From an uncultured Isoptericola sp. (lineage in GTDB: Bacteria; Actinomycetota; Actinomycetes; Actinomycetales; Cellulomonadaceae), in assembly GCA_947497265.1 (NCBI GenBank), contig CANMFP010000009.1, positions 61,402 to 125,401 of the forward strand: a DNA stretch of 64,000 bases, in the 5' to 3' direction. Below the pieces are notes generated by a model, which was not told the origin of the DNA, searched no databases, and saw nothing but the letters and a program-made list of their open reading frames with translations. Both the position numbers and the translations under genes were made by a program. This document shows, piece by piece, positions 1 to 10,919 of the stretch (positions are counted from its first letter, which is position 1; the number at the start of each line of letters is the position of its first letter).

Positions 1-488
1 GACGGCACCGGGACCGGCGGCACCGGGGCGGGCTCGTGGGCCACGGCCGCCGGCTCCTGCGTCGCGAAGGCGGTGACCGCGGGCATCCGCGCGCGGTCGC
101 GACGCACCACGACCTCGACGTCGTCGAACGGCACGCTGATAGGCGCCTGCGGCTTGTGCACGCGGACGTCCACGGCCTGGACGGCGCCACGTTCGAGGAC
201 CACCGCGGCGATCCGCTCGGCGACGGTCTCGACCAGGTCGGCGGGCGATCCGGCGAGCACGTCGTGCACGTCCTCGGCGACCTCCGCATAGCTCACCGTC
301 GCGGACAGGTCGTCCGAGCTCGCCGCGGCCTGGGTGTCCAGGTGCAGCACGACGTCGGCGCGGAACGTCTGGCCCTCGGCACGCTCCTCGGGGAGCACGC
401 CGTGGTGCCCGGTCGCGGTCACGCCCGACAGCCGGATCTGGTCGAGGGGCTGCCCGTCCGGGCCGGGTACGGCATCGGCAAACGTCAC
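1..488 (-). CDS. folB: dihydroneopterin aldolase, 3' end cut by the window edge
   Basis: Converts 7,8-dihydroneopterin to 6-hydroxymethyl-dihydropterin and glycolaldehyde in folate synthesis. The start is GTG at 488, overlapping the folP stop as GTGA, so the two genes are translationally coupled. The product begins VTFADAVPGPDGQPLDQIRL and contains the FolB core: GHHGVLPEE near residue 25, VSYAEVAEDVH near residue 60, and VRVHKPQAPI near residue 105 with the expected Lys. After about 125 residues the frame continues into a Pro/Ala-rich stretch (EPAPVPPVPVP) that runs off the window. The tail could be a linker to a fused FolK domain or an unusual C-terminus; the visible sequence cannot decide. 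Confidence 0.9.
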   Translation of the reverse strand, partial: MTFADAVPGPDGQPLDQIRLSGVTATGHHGVLPEERAEGQTFRADVVLHLDTQAAASSDDLSATVSYAEVAEDVHDVLAGSPADLVETVAERIAAVVLERGAVQAVDVRVHKPQAPISVPFDDVEVVVRRDRARMPAVTAFATQEPAAVAHEPAPVPPVPVP

Positions 489-1420
489 GGGGTGGCCTCC
501 GTCTCGTGGCCCGGTGTCGCGACGGCGTCGCGCTCCGGGAAGGTCTTCTCCTGGGGGGTGCGCGCCGCATCCCAGGCGGCTGCCACGCGCACGGCGTCCA
601 CGCTCGCACGCGCGGCATGCACGCGCACGCACCACGCCCCGGCGTGTGCGGCCAGCGCCGAGATCGCGGCGGTCGCGTCGTCCCGGGCCAGCGGGGGCGC
701 CGGGTCGCCCGCGGCGGTCGCGAGCAGGTGCCCGAGGAACCGCTTGCGCGACGCCCCGACCAGCACGGGCCGGCCGAGCGCCTGCAGCGCGTCGAGGCGT
801 GCCAGCAGCGGCCAGTTCAGGGTGCCCGCCTTCGCGAAACCGAGCCCCGGGTCGAGGACGACCTGCTCGGGCGCCACTCCGGCGTCGTGCAGGGCGGCGA
901 GGCGCGCGCCGAGCTCGGAGCGCACGTCCGCGACGACGTCGTCGTACACCTCGAGGTCGTCCATGACGTCGGCGTGGCCGCGCCAGTGCATCGCGACGTA
1001 GGCCGCCCCGGTCGCCGCGACGGCGTCCGCCATCGCGGGATCGGCGAGCCCGCCGGAGACGTCGTTGACGATCCTGGCGCCCGCGGCCACCGCGCGCTCG
1101 GCGACCGCGGCGCGCGTCGTGTCGACGGAGACGACGGCTCCGGTCGCGGCGAGACGTCCGATGACGGGGATCACCCGCGCCAGCTCCTCGTCCTCGCTGA
1201 CGCGCGCGGACCCGGGCCGGGTCGACTCTCCGCCCACGTCCAGGATGTCCGCGCCCTCGGCGAGCAGGTCGAGGCCGTGCTGCACGCCCGCGTCCGGCTC
1301 GAACCACTCCCCGCCGTCGGAGAACGAGTCGGGGGTGATGTTGACGACCCCCATGACGAGGCAGCGTCCGGCCCCCGTCAGCTCGGGGAGCCCGGCGACC
1401 ACGGCGTCGCGTCCAGCCAT
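485..1420 (-). CDS. folP: dihydropteroate synthase
   Basis: Condenses 6-hydroxymethyl-dihydropterin pyrophosphate with p-aminobenzoate to dihydropteroate; this is the sulfonamide target. The product is 311 aa with all family signatures: MGVVNITPDSFSDGG near residue 23, DVGGESTRPG near 65, DPGLGFAKAG near 205 and VGASRKRFLG near 240. A longer open frame reaches back to 1558 but overlaps folE and has no family similarity there, so ATG 1420 (MAGRDAVV) was chosen. It lies 5 nt after the folE stop and overlaps folB by 4 nt, in the order folE-folP-folB. Confidence 0.95.
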   Translation of the reverse strand: MAGRDAVVAGLPELTGAGRCLVMGVVNITPDSFSDGGEWFEPDAGVQHGLDLLAEGADILDVGGESTRPGSARVSEDEELARVIPVIGRLAATGAVVSVDTTRAAVAERAVAAGARIVNDVSGGLADPAMADAVAATGAAYVAMHWRGHADVMDDLEVYDDVVADVRSELGARLAALHDAGVAPEQVVLDPGLGFAKAGTLNWPLLARLDALQALGRPVLVGASRKRFLGHLLATAAGDPAPPLARDDATAAISALAAHAGAWCVRVHAARASVDAVRVAAAWDAARTPQEKTFPERDAVATPGHETEATP

Positions 1421-1425
1421 GCGCG

Positions 1426-2051
1426 CTACCGCCCCAGGATGAGGCTCATCGCCTCGGCACGGGTCGCGGCGTTCTGCATGCCGCCCCGCACCGCGGAGGT
1501 CACGGTCCGCGAGCCGGGCTTGCGCACGCCGCGCATCGACATGCACAGGTGCTCGCACTCGACGACGACGATGACGCCGCGGGGGTCCAGGATGCGCACC
1601 AGGGCGTCGGCGATCTGCGTGGTCAGCCGCTCCTGGACCTGCGGCCGCTTGGCGTAGACCTCGACCAGGCGGGCGATCTTGGACAGCCCGGTGATCCGGC
1701 CGTCGGTGCTCGGGATGTAGCCCACGTGGGCGACGCCGTGGAACGGCACCAGGTGGTGCTCGCAGGTGGAGTACAGCTCGATGTCCTTGACCAGCACCAT
1801 CTCCTCGTGACCGAGGTCGAACGTGGTGGTCAGGACGTCCTCAGGGTCCTGGCGGATCCCCGCGAAGATCTCCCGGTAGGCACGGGCGACCCGTGCCGGG
1901 GTGTCCCGCAGGCCCTCGCGCTCGGGATCCTCGCCGACGGCGATCAGCAGCTCGCGCACGGCGGCCTCGGCACGCTCGGCGTCGTAGGCCGGCACCTCGG
2001 CGGCCGGGCGCATCCCGATCGACACCGGCGTCACCGGCGAGCCCTCCGCGT

Positions 2052-2055
<4 letters not shown>
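1426..2055 (-). CDS. folE: GTP cyclohydrolase I
   Basis: First step of folate synthesis: GTP to dihydroneopterin triphosphate. The product is 209 aa, normal for the type I enzyme. [20 protein letters not shown], near residues 105-125, carries the zinc Cys and His, and EHLCMSMRG near 175 supplies the second zinc Cys. The start is GTG 2055 (VNAEGSPV), overlapping the ftsH stop as GTGA. An open frame continues upstream to 2298 inside ftsH but is shadow sequence. This is the head gene of the folate group and is probably cotranscribed with ftsH. Confidence 0.95.
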
Positions 2056-4166
<2,111 letters not shown>

Positions 4167-4221
4167 CCGTGACGGGGCGGTGCCCCGCTTCCCTTCGTCC
4201 GGGCGGTGGTTCGATAGGCGA

Positions 4222-4248
4222 AACTACACGGCCGTCCTGAAAGTTCCC
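4222..4248 (-). promoter_or_regulatory. candidate SigR/SigH-type promoter for ftsH
   Basis: On the minus strand GGGAAC is followed after 18 nt by GTT, close to the actinobacterial SigR/SigH consensus GGAAT-N18-GTT. It lies about 56 nt before the ftsH start. A SigA-like TATCGA -10 element overlaps the same region, so the assignment is tentative. Confidence 0.35.
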
Positions 4249-4276
4249 GGTGTGTTCGCGCAGGGCTCAGCGCACG

Positions 4277-4828
4277 TCAGGAGTAGACGTGCGGTGCCAG
4301 CGTCCCGATGAACGGCAGGTTGCGGTACTTCTCGGCATAGTCGAGGCCGTAGCCCACCACGAACTCGTTCGGGATGTCGAACCCGACGTACTTCACGTCG
4401 ACGTCCACCTTCGCGGCGTCCGGCTTGCGCAGCATCGTCGCGATCTCGACCGACTGCGGGCCGCGGGAGCGCAGGTTCTGCACCAGCCAGGACAGGGTCA
4501 GGCCCGAGTCGATGATGTCCTCGGCGATCAGCACGTTGCGGCCCGACAGGTCGGTGTCGAGGTCCTTGAGGATCCGCACGACGCCGGACGACTTGGTCCC
4601 GGAGCCGTAGGACGACACCGCCATCCAGTCCATCGAGACGGGGTGGTGGAGGCGGCGCGAGAGGTCGGCCATGACCATGACCGCACCCTTGAGGACACCG
4701 ACGAGCAGCAGGTCCTTGCCCGCGTAGTCCGCGTCGATCTGAGCGGCCATGTCGTCCAGCCGGGTGCCCAGCTGTTCCTCGGTGAGCAGGATGTCGGCGA
4801 GGTCGCCGGCGACGTCCGACTGGTCCAC
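4277..4828 (-). CDS. hpt: hypoxanthine phosphoribosyltransferase
   Basis: Purine salvage: transfers phosphoribosyl from PRPP to hypoxanthine or guanine. The product is 183 aa, a normal length. The type I PRTase PRPP loop [14 protein letters not shown] is near residue 105, with [15 protein letters not shown] near 45 and [20 protein letters not shown] near 155. The start is GTG 4828, only 3 nt after the tilS stop; tilS-hpt-ftsH is a conserved actinobacterial order. The 110-bp gap to ftsH holds the ftsH promoter. Confidence 0.95.
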   Translation of the reverse strand: MDQSDVAGDLADILLTEEQLGTRLDDMAAQIDADYAGKDLLLVGVLKGAVMVMADLSRRLHHPVSMDWMAVSSYGSGTKSSGVVRILKDLDTDLSGRNVLIAEDIIDSGLTLSWLVQNLRSRGPQSVEIATMLRKPDAAKVDVDVKYVGFDIPNEFVVGYGLDYAEKYRNLPFIGTLAPHVYS

Positions 4829-4831
4829 GGG

Positions 4832-6013
4832 CTACTCCTCATGGTGCGGGGTGGGTTCCGCGCCGGGAACCGTGCCCGAGCGCAGGACCAGCCTGCCACA
4901 CGCGCGGGTGGCTCGTGCGCCACCGGGCAGGTGCACCTCGCCCTGCCCGCGCCACCGCACGACCAGGACGTCGAGCGCGGTGACGTGCCGCGACGTCGTC
5001 GACCCTGCAGGACATCCGGCCTCCAGGGCCGCGGCCCGCAGTGCACGACGGCGCAGCGCGGCGGGCGCCTCGGCCAAGGGTGTGACGTCGAGCACGACGG
5101 CGGCGCCCGCGCCCGCCTCGTCCGCCGCATGCGCCTCATGCGTTTTACCGATGTCGGTAGTTCGTGTCGAGATCGGCAGTGCGGACTGCCGATCTCGACA
5201 CGAACTACCGACATCGGTAAAAGGTTCGAGCGGGAGGCGGGCGGCAGTGAGCAGGTCGGTCGCGAGCGCGTCGAGCAGCTCCGCGTCGTCGCGGAGCTGG
5301 TCCGCGCTGCGGCCGAGGGCCTCCACGGCGCCAGGGCCGAGCACGTCGGCGAGCGCCGGCAGCAGCAGCCCGCGCACCCGCGAGCGCAGCGGTGCGCCGG
5401 CCGCGGACGCGTCGTTCGTCGGGTCCTGCCACGGCTCCAGGCCGACGACGGCGCACACCCGCTCCGTCTCGGCACGCCGCAGCCCGAGGAACGGTCGGCG
5501 GTAGGGACCACGACGTCGCGGCATCCCCGCCAGCGACCGGGTCCCGCTCCCCCGGGCCAGCCCCAGCAGCACCTGCTCGGCCTGGTCGTCGAGGGTGTGC
5601 CCCAGCAGCACCGCGGCAGCACCCGTCGCCGCCACCACGTCGTCGAACGCCGCGTACCGGGCGTCGCGGGCCGCAGCCTCCAGCCCGCCCGCCGCCGGGT
5701 CCACCGCGACACGGCGCACCAGCACCGGGTCGAGCCCCAGCTCGCGGCACTGCTGCGCGGCCCGGCGGGCCACGCCGTCGGAGCCGGGCTGCAGGGCGTG
5801 GTCGACGACGACGGCGCCCGCCCGCACGGTGTGCCCCGCCGACCGCACGGACCGGCCCACCCGGCGCGACTCCGTGGCGACGGCGGCGGCGAGCGCCAGC
5901 GAGTCCGGGCCGCCCGAGCACGCGACGAGCACCAGGGCGTCGCGCGGCAGGTCGGCGAGGTCGGCGCGCACCGCCGCGCGGGCGGCGGCGAGAGCGGGGT
6001 CGACGCGGGCCAC
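4832..6013 (-). CDS. tilS: tRNA(Ile)-lysidine synthetase carrying an in-frame palindromic insert
   Basis: Makes lysidine at the wobble C of tRNA-Ile(CAU), an essential decoding modification. The product is 393 aa from GTG 6013. The N-terminal PP-loop ATPase has [11 protein letters not shown] at 31-41, [10 protein letters not shown] near 71-80 and [16 protein letters not shown] near 137-151; the TilS C-terminal domain ends the protein. Residues about 265-290 ([12 protein letters not shown], then [12 protein letters not shown]) are encoded by an 80-bp palindrome and match nothing expected in TilS. They sit in the linker between the domains and the frame stays open on both sides, so the enzyme is probably functional. 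A longer upstream frame overlaps the next gene and was rejected. Confidence 0.92.
   Translation of the reverse strand: MARVDPALAAARAAVRADLADLPRDALVLVACSGGPDSLALAAAVATESRRVGRSVRSAGHTVRAGAVVVDHALQPGSDGVARRAAQQCRELGLDPVLVRRVAVDPAAGGLEAAARDARYAAFDDVVAATGAAAVLLGHTLDDQAEQVLLGLARGSGTRSLAGMPRRRGPYRRPFLGLRRAETERVCAVVGLEPWQDPTNDASAAGAPLRSRVRGLLLPALADVLGPGAVEALGRSADQLRDDAELLDALATDLLTAARLPLEPFTDVGSSCRDRQSALPISTRTTDIGKTHEAHAADEAGAGAAVVLDVTPLAEAPAALRRRALRAAALEAGCPAGSTTSRHVTALDVLVVRWRGQGEVHLPGGARATRACGRLVLRSGTVPGAEPTPHHEE
5143..5222. repeat. perfect 80-bp palindrome inside tilS
   Basis: The left arm 5143-5180 and right arm 5185-5222 are exact reverse complements over 38 bp, separated by a 4-nt loop (GCGG). 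The arms begin TTTTACCGATG and end CATCGGTAAAA. The element lies within the tilS reading frame and encodes about 26 residues without a stop. Its composition is less GC-rich than the flanks. It looks like an inserted palindromic repeat, not native tilS sequence. Confidence 0.95.
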
Positions 6014-6024
6014 CGTCGCCGTCC

Positions 6025-7149
6025 TCAGGGGTGGACCCGGCGGACCCAGGCGCGCGCGTCGTGGATCTCCCGGGCGGACGGCAGGTTCTCCGGCGCCGCC
6101 CACACGGCGTTGAGCCCGCCGCGCCCGACCTGCTTCTCCACGGCGCGCACGAACCTCGCACCGTCGCGGTACTGAGCCAGCTTGGCCTCCATGCCGAGCA
6201 CGCGCCGCAGCACCGCGTCGAACCGGGGCGCGCCCTCGCCGTCCCGCCGCTTCTCGAACCGGGCACGGATCGTGCGCACGCTCGGCACCACCCGGCGGCC
6301 GACGGCGTCCATCATCACGTCGGCGTGCCCCTCCAGGAGGGCCATCACGGCGGTGATCTCGGCGAGCTCGCGCTTCTGCTCGGCCCCGAGCACCTGGTCG
6401 AGCGGGGTGGTGAGCTCGCCCCGCACGGCGTCGAGCACCGTGCGGCCGACCAGCGCGGCCTTGTCCCGCCAGGGAGCGTGGGCGAGTCCCAGGGAGGTGG
6501 AGGTGACCTCCTGCAGGAGCCCGCCGAGCCGCCCGGCGAGGTGCTCGGCGAGCCACGGTGCGGCGGCGAACTGGAGCGCGTGGGTCTGCTCGTGCAGGCA
6601 CACCCACAGGTGGAAGTCGCGGCGGTCGAGGCGGAGCGCCCGCTCCGCGGCGAGCACGTTGGGCGCCACCAGCAGCAGGGCGGGCCGGCCCTCGCCGTAG
6701 GGGTCGAACTGGCCGAGCACCTTCGACGAGAGGAGCGCGAGGAGCCCGCCGACCTCGGCGGCGCCGGCCAGCCTGGCGGCGGCGGACCCGGCCGACGGCG
6801 CGTCCCGGCCGAGCCCCGCGAGCGCCGGTCCCGTCATCGCGGCCATCGAGCGGCTGTTGGCGAGGGCCCAGGTGGCGCGGTCGACGACGCGCACGTCGCC
6901 GAGGTCGGGCCGCGGTACACGGACGCGGCGCAGGCTGCCGTCCGGGTGGTGGTCGCGCTCGACGGGCGCCGCCGGCCGCATCCGGGTGACGCGCAGGACG
7001 TGCGGGACGGCGTCGGCGGCGGCCGTGCGCAGCCCGCCGACCAGGTCGTCGAGCTCGCCGCGCGTGGCGACCGGTCCCGGCCGCGCGACGCGACGGGCGA
7101 TCTGCGCGGCCGTCGACCAGTCGACGAGGGCGGTGCTCGGTGCGGTCAC
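6025..7149 (-). CDS. zinc-dependent metalloprotease-like protein, DUF2342 (F420-associated)
   Basis: 374 aa. The family is known as a putative hydrolase linked by phylogenetic profile to coenzyme F420-producing actinobacteria; its substrate is unknown. A zincin-type HEQTH motif lies near residue 187 ([11 protein letters not shown]), followed by a glycine-rich helical segment and [15 protein letters not shown] near 280. The start is ATG 7149. The stop lies 11 nt before tilS, a common actinobacterial arrangement (PBP4, DUF2342, tilS, hpt, ftsH). The presence of cofD and cofC elsewhere in this window agrees with the F420 association. Confidence 0.85.
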   Translation of the reverse strand: MTAPSTALVDWSTAAQIARRVARPGPVATRGELDDLVGGLRTAAADAVPHVLRVTRMRPAAPVERDHHPDGSLRRVRVPRPDLGDVRVVDRATWALANSRSMAAMTGPALAGLGRDAPSAGSAAARLAGAAEVGGLLALLSSKVLGQFDPYGEGRPALLLVAPNVLAAERALRLDRRDFHLWVCLHEQTHALQFAAAPWLAEHLAGRLGGLLQEVTSTSLGLAHAPWRDKAALVGRTVLDAVRGELTTPLDQVLGAEQKRELAEITAVMALLEGHADVMMDAVGRRVVPSVRTIRARFEKRRDGEGAPRFDAVLRRVLGMEAKLAQYRDGARFVRAVEKQVGRGGLNAVWAAPENLPSAREIHDARAWVRRVHP

Positions 7150-7171
7150 GGGTCCACGGTAACCGGGGCGG

Positions 7172-8578
7172 CTACGAGCAGCCGCAGGCCGCGAGGTCCC
7201 CGACGAAGTCGTCGAAGATCAGGTTGGCCCCGTACGAGCCGCCCTCGGGGATCCGGTCGGCGATCAGCGCGAAGACGAGCAGGCGGTCGTCGGCCGTGAC
7301 GACGGTGCCCGCGAGGGCACGCACGTCGGGCAGGCTCCCCGTCTTCGCCTCCGCGTAGCCCCGGCCGGGGTTGTCGCCGTCGAACCGGTCGGCGAGCGTC
7401 CCCTCCAGACCGCCCACGGGCAGCCCGGTCACCGCTGCGCGCAGCTCCGGGTCCGCGGCAGCCACGGCGAGCGTGTCGACGAGCTGCCGTGCGCTCATGC
7501 GCGAGCCCTCGCCGAGCCCGGACAGGTCGGTGAGCTCGGCGTCGGAGAGGTCGACGCCGAGGCCTTCGACGGTGGCCAGCACCTCGCTGACGGCGGCGTC
7601 GGCCGAGCCGGGCAGGCCGGCGTCGATCGCCACGATCCGGCCCACGACCTCGGTGAGCGTGTTGTCCGACTCCTTGAGCAGGTAGCCGACGAGGTCGCCG
7701 AGCGGCGCGGACTCCACCCGCCCGATCTCCACCGCGGACGACGGTGCGGCCTGGCGCACGATCTGCCCGGACACCTCGACGCCGCGCTCGGCCAGCGCGT
7801 CGGCGAACGTCTTCGCGGCGGCGAGCGCGGGGTCCTCCTCGCGGGGCGCGTACTTGTCGTCGGTGAGCCGCCCGACGTCGACGGCGAGCGCGGCGACGGG
7901 TGCGACGTATCCGTCCTCGGCGTCGCTCGCGCGCACCGTCGGCGCGATCGCCGGACCGGTGAACAGGGTGTCGTCGACCGCGAGCGTCACCGCGTCGGTG
8001 CCGGTCAGGCTGATCTTCGCGACCACCTGGTCGGCGAGCTCGCCCAGCCCGGCGCGGCCGTTGACGGCCGCGGGATCGCCCTGGCCGGCCGCGAGCATCA
8101 TGTCGCCGCCGCCCACCAGCACCAGCCGGTTGTCGCTGTGCAACATCGCGCGGGTGGCGAGCCGGGTGTCCCCGCCGGGACCGGCGTAGGCCGCCACCCC
8201 GGTCAGGATCTTCTGCGTCGACGCCGGGACCATGAGGCGGTCCTGGCCGGAGTGTCCCAGCGTGTCGCCCGTGCCGCCGTCGGCCACCATCACCCCGACG
8301 CGCTTGCCGAGCCGCTTGTCGCCGGACAGGTCGTCCACGAGGTCGCCGACCTCGGCGGCGTCCGGGACGGGTGCGTCCTCGGGCAGCGCGGGGAGGGCGA
8401 CGGACGGGATCGGACCGGTGGTCGCACCGGGCGGGTCGGGGAACGGAGCGGCGGGCTGCGGGGCCGCGTCGAGGGTGACCATGCCCGGCACGACGTCGTA
8501 GGCGTCGGCCACGAGGTAGCCGCCGAAGAGGGCCACGACCGTCGTGACGGTGGCGCCGACGCTCAGCCGCCACCCCAT
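7172..8578 (-). CDS. dacB: D-alanyl-D-alanine carboxypeptidase/endopeptidase (PBP4 family)
   Basis: Trims or cleaves peptidoglycan peptides outside the membrane. The product is 468 aa. An N-terminal hydrophobic segment at about 7-24 acts as signal or anchor, followed by a proline-rich spacer. The penicillin-binding motifs are SxxK = STQK at 120-123, SDN in KESDNTL near 300, and KTG in AKTGSLPD near 418. The start is ATG 8578 (MGWRLSV), preceded by a GGGAGG ribosome site at good spacing. The open frame extends far upstream to 10711, but that part is antisense to ppa and metY. Confidence 0.93.
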   Translation of the reverse strand: MGWRLSVGATVTTVVALFGGYLVADAYDVVPGMVTLDAAPQPAAPFPDPPGATTGPIPSVALPALPEDAPVPDAAEVGDLVDDLSGDKRLGKRVGVMVADGGTGDTLGHSGQDRLMVPASTQKILTGVAAYAGPGGDTRLATRAMLHSDNRLVLVGGGDMMLAAGQGDPAAVNGRAGLGELADQVVAKISLTGTDAVTLAVDDTLFTGPAIAPTVRASDAEDGYVAPVAALAVDVGRLTDDKYAPREEDPALAAAKTFADALAERGVEVSGQIVRQAAPSSAVEIGRVESAPLGDLVGYLLKESDNTLTEVVGRIVAIDAGLPGSADAAVSEVLATVEGLGVDLSDAELTDLSGLGEGSRMSARQLVDTLAVAAADPELRAAVTGLPVGGLEGTLADRFDGDNPGRGYAEAKTGSLPDVRALAGTVVTADDRLLVFALIADRIPEGGSYGANLIFDDFVGDLAACGCS

Positions 8579-8734
8579 GCGGTCCTCCCCGTTCTCGTGA
8601 ACCTGGTCACAAGCAGGCTCCGTCCCTGCGCATTCTCGCACGTCCTTGCCGCTGAGCGGCACCGCGGCACGGCGTTCCGGGCGGTTCTGCGTGGCACACT
8701 GGGGAAGCGCGCACGCCCCGAGACTGGAGGAACA

Positions 8735-9229
8735 GTGGAGTTCGACGTCACGATCGAGATCCCCAAGGGTCAGCGGAACAAGTACGAGGTCGATCATGAG
8801 TCGGGCCGCATCCGGCTCGACCGGATGCTGTTCACCTCGACCCGCTACCCGGACGACTACGGGTTCATCGAGGGCACCCTCGGCGAGGACGGCGACCCGC
8901 TGGACGCGCTCGTCCTGCTGGAGGAGCCCACGTTCCCCGGCTGCCTGATCAAGTGCCGCGCCCTGGGCATGTTCCGCATGCGCGACGAGGCCGGCGGCGA
9001 CGACAAGGTGCTGTGCGTGCCGCTCGGGGACCAGCGCGCCGCGTGGCGTCAGGACATCGACGACGTCTCGGACTTCCACCGCCTGGAGATCCAGCACTTC
9101 TTCGAGGTCTACAAGGACCTGGAGCCCGGCAAGTCGGTCGAGGGCGCGCACTGGGTGGGCCGCGAGGACGCCGAGGCGGAGATCGAGCGCTCGTTCCAGC
9201 GCGCGAAGGACTCGGGCTACAGCCACTGA
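8735..9229 (+). CDS. ppa: inorganic pyrophosphatase
   Basis: Hydrolyses pyrophosphate and so drives biosynthetic reactions. The product is 164 aa, the usual family I length. It begins [20 protein letters not shown]; the catalytic motif [12 protein letters not shown] is near residue 50, preceded by [12 protein letters not shown]. The start is GTG 8735 with GGAGG 4 nt upstream. It is transcribed away from dacB and followed directly by a strong hairpin terminator, so it is likely a single-gene unit. Confidence 0.97.
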   Translation: MEFDVTIEIPKGQRNKYEVDHESGRIRLDRMLFTSTRYPDDYGFIEGTLGEDGDPLDALVLLEEPTFPGCLIKCRALGMFRMRDEAGGDDKVLCVPLGDQRAAWRQDIDDVSDFHRLEIQHFFEVYKDLEPGKSVEGAHWVGREDAEAEIERSFQRAKDSGYSH

Positions 9230-9242
9230 TCGCGACGCGCTG

Positions 9243-9275
9243 ACGGCCCTCTCCCGCGCCACGGGAGAGGGCCGT
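9243..9275 (+). terminator. hairpin terminator after ppa
   Basis: A perfect 14-bp stem (9243-9256 with 9262-9275) and a 5-nt loop, 13 nt after the ppa stop. There is no long T-run, as is common in high-GC actinobacteria. Confidence 0.85.
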
Positions 9276-9325
9276 CGCTGTCTCACTTCGTGGATCACCC
9301 CTTCCACTGAACGAGACGGGGCTCG

Positions 9326-9331
9326 TACGGT
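9326..9331 (+). promoter_or_regulatory. -10 element of a likely leaderless metY transcript
   Basis: TACGGT ends 6 nt before the metY ATG, and no Shine-Dalgarno is visible. This is the TANNNT-N6/7-start arrangement of leaderless actinobacterial mRNAs. Confidence 0.55.
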
Positions 9332-9337
9332 CGCGTC

Positions 9338-10669
9338 ATGACAGACGCACCCCGCTGGTCCTTCGCCACCCGCCAGATCCACGCCGGCCAGACCCCGGAC
9401 CCGACGACGGGCGCCCGGGCGCTGCCGATCTTCCAGACCACGTCCTACGTGTTCCCCGACGCCGAGACCGCCGCGAAGCGGTTCGCGCTCGCGGAGCTGG
9501 GACCCATCTACACGCGGATCAACAACCCGACCCAGGAGGTCGTGGAGAACCGCATCGCGGACCTCGAGGGCGGCGTCGGAGCGCTGCTGCTCGCCTCCGG
9601 CCAGGCCGCCGAGACGTTCGCGATCCTCAACGTCGCCGAGGCGGGCGACCACATCGTGGCCTCCTCGAGCCTCTACGGCGGCACGCACAACCTGCTCCAG
9701 CACACCCTGCCGCGACTCGGCATCGAGACGACGTTCGTCGACGACGCGCACGACGCCGAGGCGTGGCGAGCCGCCGTGCGGCCGAACACCAAGGCGTTCT
9801 TCGCCGAGACCATCCCCAACCCGCGCGGGGACTTCCTCGACATCTCGCTCGTGGCCGACGTCGCGCACGCCGCCGAGGTGCCGCTCATCGTCGACAACAC
9901 GGTCGCGACGCCCTACCTGGTGCGACCGATCGAGCACGGGGCCGACGTCGTGGTGCACTCGGCCACGAAGTACCTCGGCGGGCACGGCACGTCCGTGGCC
10001 GGGGTCATCGTCGACTCCGGGAACTTCGACTACGCCCGGTACCCCGAGCGGTTCGCCGGCTTCAACACCCCCGACCCCTCGTACAACGGCGTCGTCTACG
10101 CCCGTGACCTCGGCGTCGACGGGATTCTCGGCGCCAACCTCGCGTACATCCTCAAGGCGCGCGTACAGCTCCTGCGCGACCTCGGGGCGGCGGTCTCGCC
10201 GTTCAACGCGTTCCTCGTGTCCCAAGGGATCGAGACGCTGTCGCTGCGCATCGAGCGTCACGTGGCCAACGCCCAGCGGGTGGCCGAGTGGCTCGAGGCG
10301 CGCGACGACGTCCGCACCGTGCACTACGCCGGCCTGGCGTCGAGCCCGTGGCACGCCACTCAGCAGCGCTACGCGCCCCGCGGTGCCGGCGCCGTCGTGT
10401 CGTTCGAGCTCGACGGCGGGGCGGAGGCCGGCCAGGCGTTCGTCTCGGCGCTGGAGCTCCACTCGAACGTCGCGAACATCGGCGACGTGCGCTCCCTGGT
10501 GATCCACCCCGCCTCCACGACGCACAGCCAGCTCACGCCCGAGGAGCAGGCCAAGTCCGGCGTCACGCCTGGCCTGGTGCGCCTCGCGGTGGGCATCGAG
10601 GACGTCGAGGACATCCTGGCGGACCTCGAGCTCGGGTTCACCGCCGCGAAGGACGCCCTCCCCGGCTGA
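9338..10669 (+). CDS. metY: O-acetylhomoserine sulfhydrylase (Cys/Met metabolism PLP enzyme)
   Basis: Uses sulfide and O-acetylhomoserine to form homocysteine (direct sulfhydrylation); related forms also use O-acetylserine. The product is 443 aa, typical of MetY. The PLP lysine is K211 in HSATKYLGGHG. SGQAAETFAILN near 88 and VDNTVATPYLVRP near 187 are family motifs. The stop codon (10667-10669) lies inside the first copy of an 88-bp tandem repeat. MetX, which makes the substrate, is encoded 7 kb away and not adjacent as in many relatives. Confidence 0.93.
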   Translation: MTDAPRWSFATRQIHAGQTPDPTTGARALPIFQTTSYVFPDAETAAKRFALAELGPIYTRINNPTQEVVENRIADLEGGVGALLLASGQAAETFAILNVAEAGDHIVASSSLYGGTHNLLQHTLPRLGIETTFVDDAHDAEAWRAAVRPNTKAFFAETIPNPRGDFLDISLVADVAHAAEVPLIVDNTVATPYLVRPIEHGADVVVHSATKYLGGHGTSVAGVIVDSGNFDYARYPERFAGFNTPDPSYNGVVYARDLGVDGILGANLAYILKARVQLLRDLGAAVSPFNAFLVSQGIETLSLRIERHVANAQRVAEWLEARDDVRTVHYAGLASSPWHATQQRYAPRGAGAVVSFELDGGAEAGQAFVSALELHSNVANIGDVRSLVIHPASTTHSQLTPEEQAKSGVTPGLVRLAVGIEDVEDILADLELGFTAAKDALPG

Positions 10670-10838
10670 GCCGGAGGTGCAGCGCAGGGTGAGGGCCGAG
10701 GGACGAGGCACTCGCCCGCAGCGGAACCGCAGGCTCAGCCGACGACAACCCGGCTGAGCCGGAGGTGCAGCGCAGGGTGAGGGCCGAGGGACGAGGCACT
10801 CGCCCGCAGCGGAACCGCAGGCTCAGCCGACGACAACC
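10663..10838 (+). repeat. 88-bp unit duplicated in tandem at the metY 3' end
   Basis: 10663-10750 and 10751-10838 are identical 88-bp copies. Each begins CGGCTGAGCC and contains its reverse complement GGCTCAGCCG near the other end, so each unit is bounded by a 10-bp inverted repeat. The metY stop is within copy 1. The remaining gap to the next gene (10839-10919) holds a leaderless-type promoter only. Confidence 0.95.
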
Positions 10839-10907
10839 CTGCTGACTTGCGCGGCAGAGACGGCGTCTCGGCGTGCCCGACGGCGGCACGGCGGGGCGCC
10901 GTCGGCC

Positions 10908-10913
10908 TACGGT
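10908..10913 (+). promoter_or_regulatory. -10 element, likely leaderless, for the alcohol dehydrogenase
   Basis: TACGGT ends 6 nt before the ATG at 10920, with no Shine-Dalgarno. Confidence 0.5.
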
Positions 10914-10919
10914 GGGCAC

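Noticed and set aside
1421..1558. Longer folP start at 1558
   Set aside because: It would overlap folE by over 130 bp and adds an Arg-rich segment absent from the family.
7172..10711. 1179-residue open frame on the minus strand
   Set aside because: Only the first-transcribed end is doubtful: the part upstream of 8578 is antisense to ppa and metY. The real gene is dacB from ATG 8578.
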